Positions 33,745 through 45,138 of a stretch of 64,000 nt of DNA are shown piece after piece. The position numbers and the translations under genes are program-made. The DNA is from Ramlibacter tataouinensis (GTDB lineage: Bacteria > Pseudomonadota > Gammaproteobacteria > Burkholderiales > Burkholderiaceae_C): the NCBI GenBank assembly GCA_002427815.1, contig DIZF01000001.1, forward strand, positions 211,773 to 275,772. Reading direction: 5' to 3'. Every line of letters starts with the position of its first letter. Within the stretch, counting starts at the first letter, position 1. The notes beneath the pieces were generated by a model. That model made no database searches. It was not told where the DNA came from and saw only the letters and a list, made by a program, of their open reading frames with translations.

Positions 33745-34947
33745 TCACGGAGTGGGTGCGCCTGAGCGGAACCACTGCGCGATCACGGCCCGTTCGCCCT
33801 CCGTGATGCCCGTGGCGTTGTTCATCGGCATGATCCGGGTCACCACGGCCTGCTGGTACACCATCTGGGCGTGCTGCCTGAGCGCGGCGGGCGAGTCCAG
33901 CCGCACGTTCTTCATCTGGACCTGCGCGCCGTGGCAGGGGTAGCAGCGCTGGGCCAGCACCTGCTGCACCTGCGGGTAGCCGACGGCGCCACTTCCCGAG
34001 ATGGGGGTCGCCGCATTCGAGTCCGGCCGCAGCCAGACCACGACGGCGACAATGACTGCGACACCCACCAGCGCATAGGGCAGCGGACGGCGGTTGCGGC
34101 CCAGCTTCCAGCCGTGGCGCATGACGAAGAACTGCCGGATGGCCGCGCCGGCGAACATCATCAGGACCAGCACCAGCCAGTTGCGCGGGTGGCTCCAGGT
34201 GAAGCTGTAGTGGTTGCTCATCATCGCGAACAGCACCGGCAGCGTGAAGTAGGTGTTGTGCACGCTGCGCTGCTTGCCGCGCTGGCCGTGGATGGCATCG
34301 ACCGGCTCGCCCGCCTTGATCGCCGCCACCACCTTGCGCTGGCCGGGAATGATCCAGAACAGCACGTTGGCGCTCATCGCCGTCGCGATCATGGCGCCCA
34401 CCAGCAGGAAGGCCGCCCGGCCGGCGAACCAGTGGCAGGCCAGCCAGGATGCGACGCACACCAGCGCCAGCACCAGCGCGCCCACGATGGCGTCGCCGTT
34501 CTCGCGTTGCCCGAACCAGCGGCAGATCGCGTCGTACAGCAGCCAGAAGACGACGAGGAACGACAGCGCCACGGCGATCGCAGCGCCAGGCGGCCAGTCC
34601 ATCACCGAGCGGTCGACGAGCCAGGTGCCCGCGCTCCAGAGATACGAAATGGTGAACAGCGCGAAGCCGGTCAGCCACGTCGAGTAGCTTTCCCAGAAGA
34701 ACCAGTGCAGGTGCGCGGGCAGCCGGGGCGGCGCGACGTTGAATTTGACCGGGTGGTAGAAGCCGCCGCCGTGCACCGCCCACAGCTCGCCGCTGACGCC
34801 TTGCCGTGTGAGGTCCTGGTCGACCGGCGGCGTCAGGCTGGAATCGAGGAAGACGAAATAGAACGAGGAGCCGATCCAGGCGATGCCCGTGACGAGATGG
34901 GCCCAGCGCAGCAGCAGGTTGGCCCAGTCCAGCAGATAGCTTTCCAT
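33745..34947 (-). CDS. puuD: Membrane urate hydroxylase PuuD with C-terminal cytochrome c domain
   Basis: 400 residues: about eight membrane helices starting ANLLLRWAHLVTGIAWIGSS, the HGGGFYHPVKFNVAPPRLPA and HWFFWESYSTW segments typical of PuuD, then a periplasmic cytochrome c domain with heme motif C335-Y-P-C338-H339 and axial Met in IMPMNNATG. PuuD oxidises urate to 5-hydroxyisourate and passes electrons through its own heme to the respiratory chain. This is the first step of the purine cluster that extends to 41 kb. Confidence 0.93.
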   Translation of the reverse strand: MESYLLDWANLLLRWAHLVTGIAWIGSSFYFVFLDSSLTPPVDQDLTRQGVSGELWAVHGGGFYHPVKFNVAPPRLPAHLHWFFWESYSTWLTGFALFTISYLWSAGTWLVDRSVMDWPPGAAIAVALSFLVVFWLLYDAICRWFGQRENGDAIVGALVLALVCVASWLACHWFAGRAAFLLVGAMIATAMSANVLFWIIPGQRKVVAAIKAGEPVDAIHGQRGKQRSVHNTYFTLPVLFAMMSNHYSFTWSHPRNWLVLVLMMFAGAAIRQFFVMRHGWKLGRNRRPLPYALVGVAVIVAVVVWLRPDSNAATPISGSGAVGYPQVQQVLAQRCYPCHGAQVQMKNVRLDSPAALRQHAQMVYQQAVVTRIMPMNNATGITEGERAVIAQWFRSGAPTP

Positions 34948-35103
34948 GTCATCCCAGCGTGGAAGGCCTGCTCACCACCGCGGGCGCTCTGAGCAGTTGG
35001 TGCCGCGAACAACAAGAATTGGAATCTGACCCCCATTCTTTGGGCTCCGCTGCGGCGTCTTGGGAATGTATCCAGTTTGGGCGCGTCGTGCCGACGCAGG
35101 TCT

Positions 35104-35907
35104 TCAGCGCTGGCCGGGTGCACCCAGCTGCAGCAACTGCGCCGCCACGCTGACGGCGATGACTTCCGGCTCCTTGCCCGCGATGCCGGGCAGGCCGATG
35201 GGACAGGTCACCTGCGCCAGTTCGCTCTCGCCGAAGCCCCGCTGCTCGAGGCGATGGCGGAAGGTCGCCCATTTGGTGGCGCTGCCGATCAGGCCGATGC
35301 AGGCGAGATCGCCGCGCTCGCGTTGGCGCAACAGGCAGGCCGCCACCACGTCCAGGTCCTGCGCATGGCTGAAGCTCATGATCAGCACCCGCGAGTGCGG
35401 CGCCAGGCCGGCGACAGCGCCCTGCACCGGGTCGGAATGTTCGCAGTGCACGTTGGCCGGCGGATCGGCCGGGAAGATTTCGTCGCGGCTGTCGACCCAG
35501 GTGATCGCGAACGGCAGCGGCGCCAGGGTGTTGACCAGCGCCTTGCCGACGTGGCCGCCCCCGAACAAGGCGAGCGGCACCCGCGCAGGCGCGAGCCGGG
35601 CTTGCAGCGACGAAATGTCCGCTGCCGCGACGCGTTCGAAGCGCAAGCGCACCACGCCGCCGCAACACTGGCCCAGGCCAGGACCCAGTGCATGGGACTG
35701 CACCGCTTCGCCAACTTCTCCCGCCAGGCGCCGGCGCGCCTGCGCTATCGCCTGGAACTCCAGATGCCCGCCGCCGATGCTGCCCACCACGTCGTTCGCG
35801 AACACGGCCATCCAGGCGCCCGCGTCGCGCGGGGCCGAGCCTTGGGTAGTCTCCACGGTGACGAGAACAGCGTCTTCGTGGATCAGCCGGGACGTGAAAT
35901 GGGTCAT
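35104..35907 (-). CDS. xdhC: Xanthine dehydrogenase accessory protein XdhC
   Basis: 267 residues. N-terminal XdhC/CoxI domain (VTVETTQGSAPRDAGAWMAV, SIGGGHLEFQAIAQAR, GPGLGQCCGGVVRLRFE) and C-terminal Rossmann-like domain (VPLALFGGGHVGKALV, CIGLIGSATKWATFRHRL, CPIGLPGIAGKEPEVIAVSV). It sulfurates and protects molybdopterin for insertion into XdhB. xdhA and xdhB are not in the window, so this is either a detached gene or the rest lies elsewhere. A 156-base gap separates its stop from the puuD start. Confidence 0.94.
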   Translation of the reverse strand: MTHFTSRLIHEDAVLVTVETTQGSAPRDAGAWMAVFANDVVGSIGGGHLEFQAIAQARRRLAGEVGEAVQSHALGPGLGQCCGGVVRLRFERVAAADISSLQARLAPARVPLALFGGGHVGKALVNTLAPLPFAITWVDSRDEIFPADPPANVHCEHSDPVQGAVAGLAPHSRVLIMSFSHAQDLDVVAACLLRQRERGDLACIGLIGSATKWATFRHRLEQRGFGESELAQVTCPIGLPGIAGKEPEVIAVSVAAQLLQLGAPGQR

Positions 35908-36041
35908 GCTGCTATCGGCGCACCGCCGCGTCCATTCGAAAGAATCGTGTCAATTGAGTAAAGCCGGTCGTCAAATCCGAAGCCATGGCGTTGAATAGCC
36001 GAGCTGGAGCGCCCGCAAAGCGCGCCGAACTGGAGAATCTC

Positions 36042-36578
36042 ATGAAATACCGCTTTGGCGTGCGCCACATCGTGCCGGCCGCACTGGCAACCTCGATCGC
36101 CGCCCTGATAGCAGCTTGCTCTTCGCGCGGCACGCCCACTGTCCCGGTGGAAGCAGCCCCCACGGGCGGCGCGACCGCTCCAGAATCCGGCCAGCCGTCC
36201 GCGGCCATCCCATCGGCGGGCTTCAAGGCAGTGCAGAAGTCCAATGCCACCAATCCCCGGGCCTACCGCCAGGACGCCGCGCATCATTTGTATGCCCTGA
36301 ATCATGACCGGATCTACCAGGGCAAGCTGCCCCCGATGCTGTACGCCATCGGCGTGCTCCAGGTCGAGGTGGACGGCCGGGGCAATGTCCGCCACCTGAA
36401 CTGGATGCGCGCGCCCAGGCACGCGCCCGAAGTGGTGGCTGAAATCGAACGCACGGTCCGGGCCGCCGCGCCCTTCCCGGCGCCCGCGCGCATGGGCAAG
36501 GTGGTCTATACCGACACCTGGCTGTGGCACAAGAGCGGCCGCTTCCAGCTCGACACATTGACCGAAGGACAGCTCTGA
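36042..36578 (+). CDS. Lipoprotein with TonB-like C-terminal domain
   Basis: 178 residues. Lipoprotein signal with lipobox LIAAC near residue 26 and a Pro/Ala-rich linker to about residue 65. The rest resembles an energy-transducer TonB C-terminal domain: IGVLQVEVDGRGNVRHLNWM, then APEVVAEIERTVRAAAPFPA and VYTDTWLWHKSGRFQLDTL. No membrane anchor for coupling to ExbBD, so it is probably a periplasmic TonB-box-like structural or envelope protein. It sits, oddly, between xdhC and uraH; no link to purine metabolism is visible. GGAG precedes the ATG. Confidence 0.75.
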   Translation: MKYRFGVRHIVPAALATSIAALIAACSSRGTPTVPVEAAPTGGATAPESGQPSAAIPSAGFKAVQKSNATNPRAYRQDAAHHLYALNHDRIYQGKLPPMLYAIGVLQVEVDGRGNVRHLNWMRAPRHAPEVVAEIERTVRAAAPFPAPARMGKVVYTDTWLWHKSGRFQLDTLTEGQL

Positions 36579-36591
36579 GCGCCGCCGGTCT

Positions 36592-36945
36592 TCAGGAACC
36601 GCGGTAGGTGGCGTAGCTCCACGGGCTGACCAGCAGGGGCACGTGGTAGTGCTGGGCGGGATCGGCCACGCCGAAATCCAGGCTGACCTCGCCCAGGAAA
36701 CTCGGGTCGGGCAAGGCCACGCCGCGGGCCTTGAAGTAGCCCGCCACGTCGAACACCAGCCGGTAGGTGCCTTTTTTCAGGCTGGCGCTGTCGACCAGCG
36801 GCCCGCCGGGGCTGCGTCCATCGGCATCGAGCGTGAAGCGCTTCACCAGCCTCGCTTCCGCGCCCCGGGTCGTATAGAACGCCACCGTCATGCCCGCTGC
36901 GGGGCAACCGTGCATGGTGTCCAGGACATGCGTACTCAGGCCCAT
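36592..36945 (-). CDS. uraH: 5-hydroxyisourate hydrolase (transthyretin-like)
   Basis: 117 residues. Starts MGLSTHVLDTMHGCPAAGM with the catalytic His of STHVLD, includes GYFKARG with DPSFLGEVSLDF, HYHVPLLVSPWSYATYRGS with the second His and the C-terminal YRGS tetrapeptide diagnostic for the enzyme against transthyretin. It hydrolyses the PuuD product to OHCU. GGAG eight bases upstream fixes the start. Confidence 0.96.
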   Translation of the reverse strand: MGLSTHVLDTMHGCPAAGMTVAFYTTRGAEARLVKRFTLDADGRSPGGPLVDSASLKKGTYRLVFDVAGYFKARGVALPDPSFLGEVSLDFGVADPAQHYHVPLLVSPWSYATYRGS

Positions 36946-37012
36946 GGGGAGTCTCCAGTTGGTGGAACGCAGTTTATGCACTTCCGGGATTTGCCACTAA
37001 CATTCCCGCTTC

Positions 37013-37948
37013 ATGACTTACGACAGCACGGCGGCCTATCCGCGCGACCTCGCCGGCCACGGCCGCCAGCCCCCTCATGCGCGCTGGCCCGGCCAGGCGC
37101 GGATCGCCGTTCAGTTCGTGCTCAATTACGAGGAAGGCGGCGAAAACTCGGTGCTGCATGGCGACCCCGGCTCGGAGCAATTCCTGTCGGAGATGGCCAA
37201 TCCGCCCAGCTACCCGGACCGGCACCTGAGCATGGAGAGCATCTATGAGTACGGTTCGCGCGCGGGTGTCTGGCGCATCCTGCGCGAATTCGAGCGGCGC
37301 GGCCTGCCATTGACGGTGTTCGGCGTGAGCATGGCGCTGCAACGCAACCCCGAGGTCACGGCCGCGTTCCGGGAACTGGGGCATGAGATCGCCTGCCATG
37401 GCTGGCGCTGGATTTCCTACCAGGGCGTGGCCGAAGCGACCGAGCGCGAGCACATGCGCATCGCCATGGACATCATCCGCGAGCTGACGGGTGAGCGGCC
37501 GCTGGGCTGGTACACCGGACGCGACAGCCCCAACACGCGCCGCCTGGTGGCCGACTACGGCGGCTTCGAATACGACAGCGACTATTACGGCGACGACCTG
37601 CCGCTGTGGATGAAAGTGCGAAAGACCGACGGCACCGTCGCCGCGCACCTGGTGGTGCCGTACACGCTCGATGCCAACGACATGCGCTTTGCGCTGCCCC
37701 AGGGGTTTGCCCAGGCCGACGACTTCTTCACCTACCTGCGCGACAGTTTCGACGCACTTTATGCCGAGGGCGATGTCGCGCCCAGGATGCTCAGCGTCGG
37801 CATGCACTGCCGGCTGCTCGGGCGGCCGGGCCGCATCGTGGCGCTGCAGCGCTTCCTGGACCATGTGCAACGCCATGACCGGGTGTGGATCTGCCGCCGC
37901 ATCGACATCGCGCGCCACTGGAAGAACACGCACCCCTTCGAAGGTTGA
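37013..37948 (+). CDS. puuE: Allantoinase PuuE (polysaccharide-deacetylase fold)
   Basis: 311 residues, NodB-type fold. PuuE markers: RIAVQFVLNYEEGGENSVLH, SMESIYEYGSRAGVWRIL, LPLTVFGVSMALQRNPEV, HEIACHGWRWISYQGV and GWYTGRDSPNTRRLVADYGG. It hydrolyses S-allantoin to allantoate without being related to classical allantoinases. It is the first gene of a plus-strand unit puuE-uraD/allC-M20 with very short spacing (2 bases) and an ATGA overlap. Confidence 0.95.
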   Translation: MTYDSTAAYPRDLAGHGRQPPHARWPGQARIAVQFVLNYEEGGENSVLHGDPGSEQFLSEMANPPSYPDRHLSMESIYEYGSRAGVWRILREFERRGLPLTVFGVSMALQRNPEVTAAFRELGHEIACHGWRWISYQGVAEATEREHMRIAMDIIRELTGERPLGWYTGRDSPNTRRLVADYGGFEYDSDYYGDDLPLWMKVRKTDGTVAAHLVVPYTLDANDMRFALPQGFAQADDFFTYLRDSFDALYAEGDVAPRMLSVGMHCRLLGRPGRIVALQRFLDHVQRHDRVWICRRIDIARHWKNTHPFEG

Positions 37949-37950
37949 AG

Positions 37951-39795
37951 ATGCCCGTGACACTGCAACAACTCAATGCCGCCGGCACCGATGAAGCCGC
38001 ACGGCTGCTGGACGGCCTGTACGAACATTCGCCCTGGATTGCCCGCGCCGCGCTGGCGCAGCGGCCGTTCCGATCGCTCGCCCACCTCAAGCACGTGATG
38101 GCGGGCATCGTCGCGCAAGCCGGCCGCGATGCCCAGCTCGCGTTGGTGCGCGCGCATCCGGAGCTGGCCGGCAAGGCAATGGTGAGCAAGTCGCTCACTG
38201 CGGAATCCGATCACGAGCAGGGCAGCGCGGGCCTGGCGGATTGCACGCCCGCCGAGTTGGCAAGGATCCGGCAGCTCAACGCCGACTACAGCGCGAGGTT
38301 CGGTTTCCCCTTTGTGCTGGCCGTGCGCGGTCCGCGCGGTACCGGTCTGCCCCGCAGGGAAATCATCGAGACCTTCGAACGTCGCCTGGACAACCCGCCC
38401 GACTTCGAGCTGGCCGAGTGCCTGCGCAACATCCACCGCATCGCGGAGCTTCGGCTGAACGACAAGTTCGCCTTGGCTCCCGCGCTGGGCAACTGGGTCT
38501 GGGACCGGCTGGAATCACTGGCGCAGTACAGCGACCCGGGCTATCGCGAGAAGGGGCAGCTCACCGTCACCTATCTGACCGACGCGCATCGGCAGGCGGC
38601 CGCCCGCATCGTGCAGGACATGCGGGACTGCGGCTTCGACGAGGTAGCGATCGATGCCGTGGGCAACGTGGTGGGACGGTACCGGGCAAGCCCACGCCCC
38701 CACCCCAACCCTCCCCCGGAAGGGGAGGGAGTCAATACCCGACCAGGGGGCGAGGGAGCGAAGACACTCCTCACCGGCTCGCATTACGACACCGTGCGCA
38801 ACGGCGGGAAATACGACGGGCGGCTGGGCATCTACACGCCGATGGCCTGCGTGCGTGCGCTGTCGAGCCGGGGCGAACGCCTGCCCTTCGACCTCGAGGT
38901 GATCGGTTTCGCCGAGGAAGAAGGCCAGCGCTACAAGGCGACTTTCCTGGGCTCCGGCGCGCTGATCGGCAGCTTCGACGCCGCCTGGCTGGACCAGAAA
39001 GACGCGGATGGGGTCCTCCTGCGCGAGGCGATGCAACACGCGGGCCTGCCGGCCACGCCGGAGGCCATTGCCACGCTGCGGCGGGATCCCGCCGACTACC
39101 TGGGTTTTGTCGAGGTTCATATCGAGCAGGGGCCGGTACTCAACGAAAGCAATCTGCCGCTGGGCATCGTCACTTCCATCAACGGCGGTGTGCGCTTCCA
39201 GTGCGAGGCCGTCGGCATGGCCAGCCACGCCGGCACCACGCCGATGAACCGCCGCCGCGACGCCGCAGCCGCCGTGGCCGAACTGGCGCTGTATATCGAA
39301 AAGCGCGCGGCCCGCGACGGCGATTCGGTCGCCACCATCGGCATGCTGAACGTGCCGGGCGGGTCGATCAACGTGGTGCCGGGCCGCTGCCAGTTCAGCC
39401 TGGACCTGCGCGCCCCGACCGACGCGCAGCGCGACGCGCTGGTGGCCGATGTTCTGGGCGAACTGCGGGCCATCTGCGAGCGCCGCGGTGTGCGCTGCAG
39501 CCCGGAGGAAACCATGCGGGCTGCTGCCGCGCCGAGCGCGCCGCCCTGGCAGGCCCGCTGGGAACAGGCCGTGGCCGCGCTGGAGGCGCCGCTGCATCGC
39601 ATGCCCAGCGGCGCGGGCCATGACGCGATGAAGCTGCAGGAGATCCTGCCGCAGGCCATGCTGTTCGTGCGCGGGCAGAACTCGGGCATCAGCCACAACC
39701 CGCTGGAAAGCACCACCACCGACGACATCCAGCTGGCCGTGGAGGCCTTCGGGCACCTGCTCGGCCAGCTCGCCAGGGAATTGCAAGCCCGATGA
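37951..39795 (+). CDS. uraD-allC: Fused OHCU decarboxylase (UraD) - allantoate amidohydrolase
   Basis: 614 residues. Residues 1 to about 170 are UraD (LYEHSPWIARAALAQRPF, AHPELAGKAMVSKSLTAES, RFGFPFVLAVRGPRG), which decarboxylates OHCU to S-allantoin. From about 190 to the end is an M20 amidohydrolase: LLTGSHYDTVRNGGKYDGRL, EVIGFAEEEGQRY, FVEVHIEQGPVL, VGMASHAGTTPMNRRRDA and SGAGHDAMKLQEILPQAM, with the metal-binding His/Asp/Glu set. One chain thus holds the steps flanking allantoinase. Residues about 246-270 (Pro/Gly/Glu-rich, PHPNPPPEGEG) interrupt the strand before the first metal His and are encoded by a dispersed palindromic repeat. The fusion itself is known in Burkholderiales. Confidence 0.92.
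   Translation: MPVTLQQLNAAGTDEAARLLDGLYEHSPWIARAALAQRPFRSLAHLKHVMAGIVAQAGRDAQLALVRAHPELAGKAMVSKSLTAESDHEQGSAGLADCTPAELARIRQLNADYSARFGFPFVLAVRGPRGTGLPRREIIETFERRLDNPPDFELAECLRNIHRIAELRLNDKFALAPALGNWVWDRLESLAQYSDPGYREKGQLTVTYLTDAHRQAAARIVQDMRDCGFDEVAIDAVGNVVGRYRASPRPHPNPPPEGEGVNTRPGGEGAKTLLTGSHYDTVRNGGKYDGRLGIYTPMACVRALSSRGERLPFDLEVIGFAEEEGQRYKATFLGSGALIGSFDAAWLDQKDADGVLLREAMQHAGLPATPEAIATLRRDPADYLGFVEVHIEQGPVLNESNLPLGIVTSINGGVRFQCEAVGMASHAGTTPMNRRRDAAAAVAELALYIEKRAARDGDSVATIGMLNVPGGSINVVPGRCQFSLDLRAPTDAQRDALVADVLGELRAICERRGVRCSPEETMRAAAAPSAPPWQARWEQAVAALEAPLHRMPSGAGHDAMKLQEILPQAMLFVRGQNSGISHNPLESTTTDDIQLAVEAFGHLLGQLARELQAR
38686..38760 (+). repeat. Palindromic repeat inserted in frame within uraD-allC
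   Basis: Contains CCCTCCCC (38709-38716) pairing with GGGGAGGG (38722-38729) around a five-base loop, preceded by CCCCCACCCCAA. This matches the intergenic element at 8766-8803 read on the minus strand. Here it keeps the reading frame and adds about 25 residues to the allantoate amidohydrolase domain. Confidence 0.7.
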
Positions 39796-41015
39796 CCGAC
39801 TACGACAAGATCGACGCCTGGGTCGATGCCCATTTCGACGAGGAAGTGCACTTCCTGCAGGAACTCGTCAGGGTGCCCACCGACACCCCGCCCGGCAACA
39901 ACGCACCGCATGCCGAACGCACAGCGCAGCTGCTGCAAACCTTCGGCCTGGAGGCGGAAAAATATCCGGTGCCTCAGGCGGAAGTCCAGGCTCATGGGTT
40001 GCAGTCCATCACCAACCTGATCGTGCGAAGGCGCTACGGCGAGGGCCCGACCATCGCGCTGAATGCCCACGGCGACGTGGTGCCGCCGGGCGAGGGCTGG
40101 ACCCACGATCCCTACGGCGGCGAGGTCGTGGACGGCAGGATCTATGGCCGCGCGGCCGCTGTCAGCAAAAGCGACTTCGCCAGCTTCACTTTCGCGCTGC
40201 GCGCGCTCGAGTCCCTGCGGGCCCGTCTGAAGGGCGGCGTCGAGCTGCACTTCACCTATGACGAGGAATTCGGCGGCGAACTCGGGCCGGGCTGGCTGCT
40301 GAGCCACAAGCTGACGAAGCCCGATCTGCTGATCGCGGCCGGCTTCAGCTACGAGGTGGTCACGGCGCACAACGGCTGTCTGCAGCTCGAAGTGACCGTG
40401 CACGGCAAGATGGCGCATGCGGCCATCCCCGACAGCGGCGTGGATGCGCTGCAGGCGGCGGTGCGCATCCTCGGCGCGCTGTACGCCCTCAATGCGCTGT
40501 ACCGGCGGGTCACGTCGTCCGTCGCGGGCATCACCCACCCCTACCTGAACGTGGGCCGGATCGAAGGCGGCACCAACACCAACGTGGTCCCCGGCAAGGT
40601 GGTGTTCAAGCTCGACCGCCGGATGATTCCGGAGGAGCAGCCCGCGGTGGTGGAGGCCGCGATCCGCGAGACCATTCAGGACGTTGCGGCCCAGTGCCCC
40701 GGCATCACCGTGGAGATCAGGCGGCTGTTGCTGGCGAAATCCATGAAGCCCCTGCCGGGCAACAAGCCTCTGGTCGATGCGATCCGCCAGCATGGCCAGG
40801 CGGTGTTCGGTCAACCCATCCCCGCGCGAGGCACCCCGCTGTATACCGACGTGCGGCTGTATGCGGAGGCCGGCATCCCCGGGGTCATCTACGGCGCCGG
40901 TCCGCGCACCGTGCTGGAGTCCAACGCCAAGCGCGCCGACGAGCGGCTGGAACTGGAGGATTTGCGCCGGGCCACCAAGGTGATCGCGCGCGCGCTGCTG
41001 GATTTGCTGTCCTGA
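39792..41015 (+). CDS. M20-family metallohydrolase (ArgE/DapE/CPG2 type)
   Basis: 407 residues: IALNAHGDVVPPGEGWTHDP gives the first metal ligands, IYGRAAAVSKSDFASF replaces the usual GRGxxDMK, HFTYDEEFGGELGPGWLL holds the catalytic and bridging acids, and TVHGKMAHAAIPDSGVDA the dimerisation-domain His. Linked to the uraD-allC gene by a 4-base overlap, it most likely acts downstream of allantoate, for example on a ureido or formamide intermediate. The family alone does not fix the substrate. Confidence 0.83.
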   Translation: MTDYDKIDAWVDAHFDEEVHFLQELVRVPTDTPPGNNAPHAERTAQLLQTFGLEAEKYPVPQAEVQAHGLQSITNLIVRRRYGEGPTIALNAHGDVVPPGEGWTHDPYGGEVVDGRIYGRAAAVSKSDFASFTFALRALESLRARLKGGVELHFTYDEEFGGELGPGWLLSHKLTKPDLLIAAGFSYEVVTAHNGCLQLEVTVHGKMAHAAIPDSGVDALQAAVRILGALYALNALYRRVTSSVAGITHPYLNVGRIEGGTNTNVVPGKVVFKLDRRMIPEEQPAVVEAAIRETIQDVAAQCPGITVEIRRLLLAKSMKPLPGNKPLVDAIRQHGQAVFGQPIPARGTPLYTDVRLYAEAGIPGVIYGAGPRTVLESNAKRADERLELEDLRRATKVIARALLDLLS

Positions 41016-41231
41016 TTTCCCCGATCTCCCGCAGCAAGGCAGGCCCAGGGTTGGTCCGGCCGGCGCCGGCCTGCCGCCCAGCCCGAGGTCGAGGTCGAGC
41101 CTGGAGAACATGACCCAACACAAGGGAACGCTGGAAAACCCGGGGTTTTTTGCGCCAACGTGGCTTCGCGAAGCGCGCGGCGCCCCAGGATGCGGTAGCG
41201 TTTCGGGTTCGACAAGACGAAGGAGATATTG

Positions 41232-43526
<2,295 letters not shown>

Positions 43527-43533
43527 CGGAGTA

Positions 43534-43561
43534 AAGAGCGGCGCGGGGCCGGTCGCGCCGC
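43534..43561 (+). terminator. Strong hairpin after maeB
   Basis: GAGCGGCGCG (43534-43543) is complementary to CGCGCCGCTC (43552-43561) around an 8-base loop. Only a TCTC follows instead of a T-run. Its position 7 bases behind the maeB stop supports a terminator. Confidence 0.65.
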
Positions 43562-43612
43562 TCTCTCATACCGGCCCGTCCAGGCCGTGTTGGCCGCTCT
43601 ATCATTGGGCGG

Positions 43613-45034
43613 ATGTACCACAAGGAACTTGCCCGCCTCCTGTTGGCCACCGGCACCGGGTTGTTGACTGCGGCCCTGGTCGGCTGCGCCGCCAGCCCGA
43701 CCCAGTCTCGTGAACCTGCCGCGGTGCAAGCCGCATGGGTCAAGGCGGGTCCTCACCCGCAGGTTCGCGCCGTGGTTGCGGCCGGCACGCAATGCCCGAC
43801 TCTGCACATCGACGGCCAGTCCCGGAACATGGTGCTGCGGGTTCAGGCCGGCACTGCCGCAGCCCGGCCCACCGCGGCTTCGCCTTCGAAACCCTCGGTA
43901 TTCGACGTCGGCGTATGCGAGGCCGACTTGCGCGCCGGAGCGCGCACCATCCGGATCGGTGACCGTGCGCTGGCCCCGATCAAGGAAGGCCCGACACGCA
44001 TCATCGTGCTGGGGGACACCGGCTGCCGGATCAGCGCCACGACCGCCCAACCCTGCAACGACACAGCGAAGTGGCCATTCGCGCAGGTTGCCGCCAGGGC
44101 CGCGGCGATGGCCCCCGACCTGGTCATCCACGTTGGCGACTATCACTATCGGGAGTCGCCCTGCCCGGCGCAACTCCCAGGCTGCGCCGGCAGCGCGTGG
44201 GGCTATGGCTGGGACAGCTGGAAGGCCGACTTCTTCGATCCCGCCGCTCCCTTGTTGGCGGCCGCTCCCTGGGTGTTCCTGCGCGGCAATCACGAAGAGT
44301 GCATGCGCGCGGGCCAAGGCTGGTTTCGCTTGCTGGCACCGGAACCCTATGCGGCCAGGCGTTCCTGCGACGACCCTGCCAACGATGACGAGGCCGACTA
44401 CAGCGATCCGTATGCCGTATCACTCGGCCGCACGTCGCAGCTGATCGTCTTCGATTCGTCGCGCGCGGGCTATCGGCCGCTCGTGAAGGGCAACTCCAGA
44501 GACGAGTTGACGCGGTCCCGCTACGTGTCGCAACTTCGCGCCGTCACGGCCCTGGCTGCAGCGCCAAATCTGCACAGCTGGTTCGCCAGCCACCATCCCG
44601 TCCTCGCATTCGCACCCGATCCCGCGCACCCTGGATCCGCCTTTCCCGGCAATGCGGCATTGCAGCAAACCCTGCGCGAAGTGAACGGAGAAGCCTACTT
44701 CGCGCCCGGCGTGCAACTTGCGTTGCATGGGCACGTGCATTGGTTTGAAGCCATCGGCTTCGCATCCGGGCACGTTCCCACCCTGGTCGCGGGTAACGGG
44801 GGCGATGACGTCGATATCGATCTGCCGATCTCGAACGGGTCACCGGCGCCCGGCGCGCAGATGGCCCAGATCACTCAATCCAATACTTTTGGCTTTCTCT
44901 TGCTGCAGCGTGATTCCGTCGACCAGAACAAGTGGGCTCTGACTGCGTTCCGCGTCGACGGCAGCGTGCTCACCCGATGCGAGTTGCCAGAGGGAGGCGC
45001 CTTGCGGTGCGATCCCAGCGGGTGGGTTCGCTGA
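43613..45034 (+). CDS. Metallophosphoesterase lipoprotein
   Basis: 473 residues. Lipobox LVGC near residue 25. Calcineurin-type metallophosphoesterase motifs appear in order: IIVLGDTGC, VIHVGDYHYR, VFLRGNHEECMRAG, WFASHHPVLAF and LALHGHVHWFE. Exported to the periplasm or outer membrane, it probably releases phosphate from organic phosphates. It opens the phosphate/polyphosphate block. No Pho-box is apparent directly upstream. Confidence 0.87.
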   Translation: MYHKELARLLLATGTGLLTAALVGCAASPTQSREPAAVQAAWVKAGPHPQVRAVVAAGTQCPTLHIDGQSRNMVLRVQAGTAAARPTAASPSKPSVFDVGVCEADLRAGARTIRIGDRALAPIKEGPTRIIVLGDTGCRISATTAQPCNDTAKWPFAQVAARAAAMAPDLVIHVGDYHYRESPCPAQLPGCAGSAWGYGWDSWKADFFDPAAPLLAAAPWVFLRGNHEECMRAGQGWFRLLAPEPYAARRSCDDPANDDEADYSDPYAVSLGRTSQLIVFDSSRAGYRPLVKGNSRDELTRSRYVSQLRAVTALAAAPNLHSWFASHHPVLAFAPDPAHPGSAFPGNAALQQTLREVNGEAYFAPGVQLALHGHVHWFEAIGFASGHVPTLVAGNGGDDVDIDLPISNGSPAPGAQMAQITQSNTFGFLLLQRDSVDQNKWALTAFRVDGSVLTRCELPEGGALRCDPSGWVR

Positions 45035-45109
45035 AGCCCCGCGCTGACCTGCAGTGTCCGCCAACGCCGCTCGCCGAACTGCATGAGGGATTGCCTGATG
45101 TCATCCGAT

Positions 45110-45138
45110 CGTCACCATTCAGTCACGAACGAGTCACA
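45110..45138 (+). promoter_or_regulatory. Pho-box-like triple heptamer array
   Basis: Three heptamers CGTCACC, AGTCACG and AGTCACA are separated by exactly four bases (ATTC, AACG), giving the 11-base period of PhoB sites. A TAAGCT -10-like box follows nine bases later (45148-45153), the usual spacing when PhoB replaces the -35. It lies in front of the short lipoprotein frame at 45185. Confidence 0.55.

Noticed and set aside
41120..41160. AAAACCCGGGGTTTT as a terminator after the M20 gene
   Set aside because: The palindrome has almost no loop and lies just before the maeB promoter region; it is too short to call.
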